This document shows positions 6,431 through 10,679 of a stretch of 10,679 bases of DNA, piece by piece (positions within the stretch are counted from its first letter, which is position 1; every line of letters starts with the position of its first letter). This DNA is from Chlorobiota bacterium. Lineage in GTDB: Bacteria > Bacteroidota > Bacteroidia > Bacteroidales > JAADJA01. The position numbers and the translations under genes were made by a program. The stretch is from positions 1 through 10,679 of the forward strand of contig JAUVIX010000103.1 in assembly GCA_030592565.1 (NCBI GenBank), written 5' to 3'. The notes beneath the pieces were generated by a model. The model made no database searches. It worked only from the letters and a program-made list of their open reading frames with translations, and was not told the origin of the DNA.

Positions 6431-7705
6431 TTACACTACTTTCACCCTGTTACTGTAAAATCCATAAAAAGCAATGATTACAAAACAGATTAGCGGAATA
6501 AAAAACGAATAGTGAATATTTCCTGTTGCATCCGATATCTGTCCCTGAGCAGCAGTCAAAAGTGCTCCTCCCAGTATTGCCATTATCAGGCCTGAGCCAG
6601 CAACCTTAGTATCATCACCAAGACCACGGACTGCCAGGCCAAAGATAGTTGGGAACATAAGCGACATAAAAGCAGATATGGAGACAAGTGCAATTACAGC
6701 GATTATACCTCCATAAAAAATAACGATCAATGTACTTATAATCGCAAGGCCTGCCGCTATTGACAAAAGTGTACCTGGTTTGAAATATTTCATCAAACCC
6801 GTAAACACAAACCTTGACAAGGTAAAGGCAACAAGTGCAGCAATATAATAGCTTGATGCAGCTTCCTCGTTAACAGTCAGTTCCTGCATCACATACCTTA
6901 TTGTAAAAGACCAGACTCCTATCTGTGCGCCAACATAAAAAAACTGAGCAACAACACCCGAAACATAATTTTTGTTTTTAATAATTCTCTTCACAGTAGC
7001 GCCAAAGTGCATTCCTGACAAGTCAGTAGTTTTTGGCATTTTTGAAACTGCAATCAATATCCAAATAAGCAGAAGGACAAAAGCTACTCCGACATACGGG
7101 CCCATAACAGCGTTAAGTTCATCTGTCTGAATAGTTTTCAGTTGCTCAACTGACATTGCTTCCCTTTCGGAAGCAGAAGCCTTATTAAGATGCGAAAGAA
7201 TGAAAAACTTGCTCAACACTACTCCAATTATGGAGCCAATAGGATTAAATGATTGCGCCAAATTAAGTCTTCGAGTTGCTGTATCTTCCGGACCTAAAAA
7301 TATTACATACGAGTTTGAAGATGTTTCAAGAATTGATAATCCTCCTGCCAGTATAAACAAGGCAAGTAGAAAATGTGAGTATTGCTGGGTGTTGCTGGCA
7401 GGATAGAACAAAAGAGAACCGGCAATAAACATTCCCAGACCTAGTAAAACACCAGACTTATACGTAAATCTTTTAATGAATAATGCAGCGGGAAGGGCAA
7501 GAAGAAAATATGAACCGTAAAAAGCAAGCTGTATCCAGGAAGTCTGAAAATCATTCATACTCATTATTTTCTTGAATGCTGCCAGAAGAGTGTCTGTCAT
7601 ATTATTTGCCAGCCCCCACATCAGGAAAAGGCTTGTCAATAATATGAAAGGAATAGTGTAATCATTCCCGTTTACTTTAAACAGCGATACTTTTGCTTTT
7701 GTCAT
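6431..7705 (-). CDS. fucP: L-fucose:H+ symporter family permease (FucP type, MFS)
   Basis: 424 residues from the ATG at 7703-7705, with about 12 hydrophobic segments (for example 18-38, 54-77, 84-101, 111-128, 204-221, 317-345, 371-387, 400-417) in the inner membrane. FucP hallmarks are present: NNMTD with Asp38 in helix 1 and LETSSNSYV with Glu127 in helix 4. These are the equivalents of E. coli FucP Asp46 and Glu135, which carry proton and sugar recognition. Others are the loop GPEDTATRRLNLAQSFNP, and MFPTIFGLAVRGLG followed by SGLIMAILGGALL near the end. The family imports L-fucose, or sometimes other hexoses, with protons. Fucose is favoured because a fucosidase and a mutarotase are in the same operon. 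The start codon is 4 nt after the stop of the CBM9-like gene, consistent with translational coupling. Length matches the family (about 420-440). Confidence 0.9.
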   Translation of the reverse strand: MTKAKVSLFKVNGNDYTIPFILLTSLFLMWGLANNMTDTLLAAFKKIMSMNDFQTSWIQLAFYGSYFLLALPAALFIKRFTYKSGVLLGLGMFIAGSLLFYPASNTQQYSHFLLALFILAGGLSILETSSNSYVIFLGPEDTATRRLNLAQSFNPIGSIIGVVLSKFFILSHLNKASASEREAMSVEQLKTIQTDELNAVMGPYVGVAFVLLLIWILIAVSKMPKTTDLSGMHFGATVKRIIKNKNYVSGVVAQFFYVGAQIGVWSFTIRYVMQELTVNEEAASSYYIAALVAFTLSRFVFTGLMKYFKPGTLLSIAAGLAIISTLIVIFYGGIIAVIALVSISAFMSLMFPTIFGLAVRGLGDDTKVAGSGLIMAILGGALLTAAQGQISDATGNIHYSFFIPLICFVIIAFYGFYSNRVKVV

Positions 7706-7709
7706 ATCA

Positions 7710-8351
7710 TTAGTTTTTTAATGTAATTTTTCCAAAATACTCACTCCTGTGAAAGGCTGGTTCATCAGCCATTGTACTGCTCCAACAGGCATAAACTGTA
7801 TTTTCCGGTGTTGACACCCATTTATTATCATCAGGCTTTACCCTTAAGATTGTTCTGTAGAAATTAACTCTTAGAACATTATCCGACAATCTTACTAAAG
7901 TCAAAGGTATTATTAAAAACCCTTTCCACCTATTTACATCTATGGTTGCTTGGTGAGAAATACCAGACTTATCAGGAGAGATTAAATTTACTTTCAACCC
8001 ACTGCCTTGTCTGTCAGGGTTCGATATTTTCGCAATAAACAGAGCATTATTGGGATTAATTTCTATTTCAATATATTCAAATGGAGCTTCACTACCTGAT
8101 GCAATAAAAACCTCAAAAACTTCCTGTTGCCATAATTCAGCATTATCTTCGGTGAATGAATTCATATCCACATACTGATCGCCAAGACATTCAAAATTAA
8201 CTATCAGAAATTTACCATCATACAGCAATTCAACAATAGTCACCTCCTGAACAGGCTCCCCTCCTACTGAATTGCAAAACCCTGGTTCAAGAAGGACATT
8301 TTTGTTTTTTATCAAAACTATTTCAGGTATATTCACTTTGATTAATTTCAA
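7710..8351 (-). CDS. Carbohydrate-binding family 9-like (CBM9-like) protein without signal peptide
   Basis: 213 residues. The only possible start near the 5' end is TTG at 8349-8351, because an in-frame TAG lies two codons upstream. GTG at codon 6 is the next choice. A GGAA sequence about 10 nt before the TTG could serve as ribosome binding site. The protein follows the small CBM9-like beta-sandwich pattern: LWQQEVFEVFI (73-83), YIEIEINPNN (93-102), RVNFYR (161-166) and a final ACWSS...FHRSEYFGKI (188-209). Related domains bind sugars and are usually attached to exported enzymes. Here the domain is alone, and the N-terminus (KLIKVNIPEI) has no signal sequence, so a cytoplasmic location is inferred. 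It sits 19 nt after the mutarotase and 4 nt before the permease gene, so it is surely co-expressed with L-fucose uptake. Catalytic activity cannot be shown or excluded; no obvious active-site motif was found. Confidence 0.75.
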   Translation of the reverse strand: MKLIKVNIPEIVLIKNKNVLLEPGFCNSVGGEPVQEVTIVELLYDGKFLIVNFECLGDQYVDMNSFTEDNAELWQQEVFEVFIASGSEAPFEYIEIEINPNNALFIAKISNPDRQGSGLKVNLISPDKSGISHQATIDVNRWKGFLIIPLTLVRLSDNVLRVNFYRTILRVKPDDNKWVSTPENTVYACWSSTMADEPAFHRSEYFGKITLKN

Positions 8352-8370
8352 TCTCTAATTCCTGTTTTTA

Positions 8371-8709
8371 TTATTCCAATCCGAAAATTTTCTCCATCAT
8401 CTGCCATTTTTCATTTGAGGAAGCATTGGGAGAGCTTTTCTGGTATTTCGACACAAACTCTTCCCATTCGGCCTGGCGTGGCAATTTCGAAAGTTTTGTC
8501 ATCTGCATATCCCAGTCAAAATTATCCGGTACGTCAACTATCATAAAGAGCCTGTTTCCCAGCCTGTAAATTTCCATATTAAGAATTCCAACCTCTTTAA
8601 TTCCATGAACAATCTCAGGCCATATATTCTCTGGTTTATGCCAAGAAATGTACTCTTCAATTAGTTTTGGATCATCCTTCAAATTCAGCGCCTGGCAGTA
8701 TCTTTTCAT
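8371..8709 (-). CDS. RhaM/YiiL-family sugar mutarotase, probably for L-fucose in this context
   Basis: 112 residues from the ATG at 8707-8709; the usual length of the L-rhamnose mutarotase family is about 104-115. As in E. coli RhaM (Tyr18, His22 and WPE), the sequence has EEY with Tyr20, His24 in ISWHKPENIWPE, and the WPE motif at 30-32. There is a 2-residue insertion between His24 and WPE. Further family signatures are YRLGNRLFMIVDV (48-60) and the tryptophan-rich AEWEEFVSKYQ segment (80-90). The family speeds exchange between alpha and beta anomers of 6-deoxyhexoses. The classic substrate is L-rhamnose, but the neighbours (alpha-L-fucosidase upstream, FucP-type permease downstream) point to L-fucose, which is inference. 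No signal peptide: cytoplasmic. It begins the tight mutarotase/CBM9-like/permease run, 54 bp after the fucosidase stop. Confidence 0.82.
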   Translation of the reverse strand: MKRYCQALNLKDDPKLIEEYISWHKPENIWPEIVHGIKEVGILNMEIYRLGNRLFMIVDVPDNFDWDMQMTKLSKLPRQAEWEEFVSKYQKSSPNASSNEKWQMMEKIFGLE

Positions 8710-8713
8710 TTTG

Positions 8714-8728
8714 TATTACTTTGTTAGA
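8714..8728. promoter_or_regulatory. Second, degenerate copy of the TATTAC-N3-GTAATA site, upstream of the mutarotase
   Basis: The plus strand reads TATTACTTTGTTAGA: one half-site is perfect and the other matches 4 of 6 bases. It shares the 11-mer ACAAAGTAATA (opposite orientation) with the palindrome upstream of the fucosidase. It lies only 5-19 bp before the mutarotase ATG, overlapping the translation initiation region, and may be coincidence in AT-rich DNA. Confidence 0.25.
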
Positions 8729-8763
8729 ATTTATTTTACATTTAACCATTCTTACTTTCCGCA

Positions 8764-10137
8764 CTAATCATTCAAATACAGTTCGATAACCGGTATTTCA
8801 ACATTTGGCTTCACAACCGGCAGAATCAGAATAACATCCTGATCGGCTAGCTTCTCCTGATAAGTAACATTATGGCGTGGCTTCCCGAATTTTATCTCCG
8901 AAGCATCGTGCAGAAACTGCGCATATTTCACTTTTCCTCCAAATCCTTTCAATGTCAGACGCTTTATTGGATAGTCAAGCAGATGAATGTATAGTCTGTT
9001 TGTCTCAGGATTATATGTCAGCAAGCAGTTATCCTGCCGGGGGAAGTCGTCAGGAGCTTCTGTACAGCTATATATTGAACGGTTGTTATATTTCATCCAC
9101 TTTCCCATCGACTCCAGTCTGTCAACAGCACGGTAATCGAAAGTACCTCTGGCGGTCGGCCCAACATTCAGGAGTAAATTACCGCCCTTACTAACAGATT
9201 CGATAAGCAGAACCAAAAGTTGCTTTGTGTCTTTCCAGGTCATCTCATCACGATAGTAGCCCCATGAGCCGGAAAAGGTCTGGCAGGTTTCCCAGGATAT
9301 TTTCTTTCCATCTTTTTCCGGCCATTTTGAAACTTTGTATTGCTCGGGCGTTGTGAAATCCCAGCCTCCTTCTTCGTCCAGAAGGTCGAGCCTGTCGTTA
9401 ACTATGATATTGGGTTGCAGATCACGAACCATCTTAAGCAGATTTTCCGAATCCCAGTCATCCCGTCCTTTTCCGTGTTTTCCACCTGGAAAAGAGTAAT
9501 CAAGCCAAATGATATCAATCTTCCCATAATTTGTCAATAATTCATTTACCTGATCTTTAATATACTGTCGATAGTTACTCATATCTTTTCCCTTATTCAG
9601 CTCGTCATATTCCTCGTCCGAGGAAGCACTTTGCGGATGATTTCTATCGATAGTATAATCAGGATGATGCCAATCCAGCAAAGAATAGTAGAACCCGACT
9701 CCCAGGCCCTCCTCTCTGAAAGCCTCAACCCACTGTTTAATAATATCTTTTTCGTATGGAGTATTAGTTACATTGTAGTCAGTATATTTTGAATCAAACA
9801 TACAGAAACCCTCGTGGTGCTTGGTTGTGATAACAGCATATTTCATTCCTGCCTCCTTTGCCATTTTTGCCCATTCGTGCGGATCGAACATATCGGGATT
9901 GAAAAGCGGGAAGTACTTCTCATACTCCTCATTTGTCTTTCTTTCGTACCGCTTAACCCATTCATGACGGGCAGGGAGGGCATAAAGTCCCCAGTGAATA
10001 AACATCCCGAAACGGGCATCCGTCCACCATTTCATTCTTTCGGCTTTATGTTCAGGCGACTCCACAGGTAACTGAGCTCTAATAAGAGATGAACTCATAA
10101 CTGTAAAAATAAATGCAAAAAGGATAAATTTTCTCAT
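8764..10137 (-). CDS. Periplasmic alpha-L-fucosidase, glycoside hydrolase family 29
   Basis: 457 residues from the ATG at 10135-10137. Residues 1-21 are a signal peptide (MRKFILFAFIF core, cut near RAQ) with no lipobox and no type IX domain, so it should stay in the periplasm. The TIM barrel (about 30-350) has the GH29 landmarks: RFGMFIHWG with His48, TTKHHEGF with His107-His108, and GKIDIIWLDY with Asp213, the expected nucleophile. WETCQTFSGSWGY follows at 282-294. The acid/base glutamate is not conserved in position in this family, and Glu265 (TTPEQ) or Glu283 are candidates. A beta-sandwich C-terminal domain fills about 365-457. The enzyme releases L-fucose from alpha-linked glycans with retention of configuration. 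Length fits the family. It heads the fucose module and is the first gene after a 163-bp gap, with a promoter-like element at 10247 and a palindrome at 10213. Which linkage or glycan it prefers cannot be told. Confidence 0.93.
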   Translation of the reverse strand: MRKFILFAFIFTVMSSSLIRAQLPVESPEHKAERMKWWTDARFGMFIHWGLYALPARHEWVKRYERKTNEEYEKYFPLFNPDMFDPHEWAKMAKEAGMKYAVITTKHHEGFCMFDSKYTDYNVTNTPYEKDIIKQWVEAFREEGLGVGFYYSLLDWHHPDYTIDRNHPQSASSDEEYDELNKGKDMSNYRQYIKDQVNELLTNYGKIDIIWLDYSFPGGKHGKGRDDWDSENLLKMVRDLQPNIIVNDRLDLLDEEGGWDFTTPEQYKVSKWPEKDGKKISWETCQTFSGSWGYYRDEMTWKDTKQLLVLLIESVSKGGNLLLNVGPTARGTFDYRAVDRLESMGKWMKYNNRSIYSCTEAPDDFPRQDNCLLTYNPETNRLYIHLLDYPIKRLTLKGFGGKVKYAQFLHDASEIKFGKPRHNVTYQEKLADQDVILILPVVKPNVEIPVIELYLND

Positions 10138-10212
10138 TTGTGTATCTTTTTGAGTTTAAATAAATATTCATTATATATTGACAAAAAAGTAGCTATGGAG
10201 GGTGTATAATAG

Positions 10213-10227
10213 TATTACAAAGTAATA
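10213..10227. promoter_or_regulatory. Candidate operator: perfect palindrome TATTAC-AAA-GTAATA
   Basis: Perfect 6-bp half-sites flank a 3-nt centre. It is downstream of the candidate -7 element and about 76 bp before the fucosidase ATG, a position where a repressor could block transcription. No regulator gene is in the window, so the factor is unknown. Confidence 0.35.
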
Positions 10228-10246
10228 ATTCCTTTTGTCAACGCAA

Positions 10247-10254
10247 CAAAAATA
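10247..10254 (-). promoter_or_regulatory. Candidate -7 promoter element for the fucosidase-led operon
   Basis: The minus strand reads TATTTTTG, an exact TAnnTTTG match and the same octamer seen before the M1 peptidase and hydrolase genes. It predicts a start near 10240 and a leader of about 100 nt. The -33 region is not convincing. Confidence 0.38.
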
Positions 10255-10300
10255 GCAAAAAAAAGAAATCCAGTAAGAATAAAACCAGAAATTCCCAGGT

Positions 10301-10679
10301 TCAAGTTTCAAATGCACCAAATATCAACTGTCCTTCCACAATATCTTTCACAAAACAACTAATTCTTCCTGATGAAATATCTGATTTACTGACCAGCTTT
10401 TTACTAATGGGGATATCCTTACCAAAATCATTTCTTAACAAGAACGCATCTTCTTTTAACTCAGGATATTTGTAGATAACAGTCTCTTCAAGAATATCAA
10501 ATTCATATATTTTTCCGGTTTTATAATACGGATGCTCTGGCTCCAGAGAGTATCCTGTTTCTGTCTTTTTGAATGTGCAGCTAATATTATCATCGATACT
10601 TATCCCATATTTTTCGTAAAACTTTTTCCGAAGCAAAAACTCCCTGCCCTTCTCATCCTTAATCAAAAAAAATTGATAC
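10301..10679 (-). CDS. Unrecognised protein with two copies of a ~45-residue beta-rich module, 5' end outside window
   Basis: The frame stays open to the right edge (codons TAT CAA TTT TTT precede a TTG at 10664-10666), so the visible part is the C-terminal 125 residues of a longer protein rather than a complete gene starting at that TTG. Counting from the TTG as 1, two segments line up. The first (1-43) has FLIKDEKGRE, a KK pair at 14-15, ISC at 28-30 and a G at 38. The second (75-114) has FLLRNDFGKD, a KK pair at 89-90, ISC at 102-104 and a G at 112. The first is followed by LEPEHPYYKTGKIYEFDI. Such small beta-rich repeats resemble S1/OB-fold-like modules that bind nucleic acid, but that is a guess from pattern only. 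It is on the same strand as the fucose genes, 163 bp upstream, and probably a separate unit. I cannot name it. Confidence 0.6.
   Translation of the reverse strand, partial: YQFFLIKDEKGREFLLRKKFYEKYGISIDDNISCTFKKTETGYSLEPEHPYYKTGKIYEFDILEETVIYKYPELKEDAFLLRNDFGKDIPISKKLVSKSDISSGRISCFVKDIVEGQLIFGAFET

Larger units (their letters stand above)
10138..10300. other. Intergenic control region upstream of the fucose module
   Basis: 163 bp between the partial gene at the right edge and the fucosidase start. It holds the -7-like element and palindrome listed separately. No small gene, terminator with a convincing stem, or riboswitch-like structure was seen. Confidence 0.5.

Noticed and set aside
8877..9194. 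105-residue plus-strand frame inside the fucosidase gene
   Set aside because: Antisense to highly conserved GH29 sequence; no recognisable motif or promoter.
10301..10666. Complete 121-residue gene starting at TTG 10666
   Set aside because: The frame continues without a stop to the window edge and the upstream codons extend the first module, so the gene is best read as truncated by the window.

Overview
The window looks like a stretch of a Bacteroidota chromosome. The evidence is a C-terminal type IX secretion (gliding-motility type B) sorting domain, repeated matches to the Bacteroidota -7 promoter element TAnnTTTG, weak or absent Shine-Dalgarno sequences, and AT-rich intergenic DNA. A marine or gut Bacteroidales/Marinilabiliales-like host is a guess from gene style. 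No 16S or other taxonomic marker is present.

Layout from left to right. Positions 1-1626 (minus) hold the first 542 codons of a secreted M1 aminopeptidase that runs off the left edge. A 258-bp divergent region follows, with two promoter-like elements, an 11-bp inverted repeat and a tandem pair of hairpin repeats. Positions 1885-2679 (plus) encode a small alpha/beta hydrolase. It is convergent with 2769-4853 (minus), a secreted beta-propeller/PKD/Ig-like protein with a type B sorting domain. Upstream of that gene are two direct repeats spaced exactly 21 bp. Positions 5103-5594 (minus) encode a thioredoxin-fold lipoprotein that has lost its CXXC. After a 213-bp gap holding several inverted repeats comes 5808-6305 (minus), a P-loop kinase of the NRK1/uridine kinase type.

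Positions 6431-10137 (minus) form a compact L-fucose module, transcribed right to left. It runs from a periplasmic GH29 alpha-L-fucosidase, through a RhaM-type sugar mutarotase and a CBM9-like carbohydrate-binding protein, to a FucP-type sugar/H+ symporter. The last three are tightly spaced (19 and 4 nt gaps). The inferred logic is that the fucosidase frees L-fucose in the periplasm, FucP imports it, and the mutarotase interconverts anomers for cytoplasmic enzymes that are not in this window. The CBM9-like protein has no visible signal peptide, so its job is unclear. At the right edge, 10301-10679 (minus) is the end of an unrecognised protein built from two copies of a roughly 45-residue module.

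The items most worth a second look are the redox-dead TlpA-like lipoprotein, the cytoplasmic-looking CBM9-like protein inside the fucose operon, the 21-bp-spaced direct repeat before the type IX cargo gene, the duplicated-module protein at the right edge, and a recurring intergenic hairpin with core GTGGACGC. I see no CRISPR array, tRNA, rRNA, transposase or phage gene.
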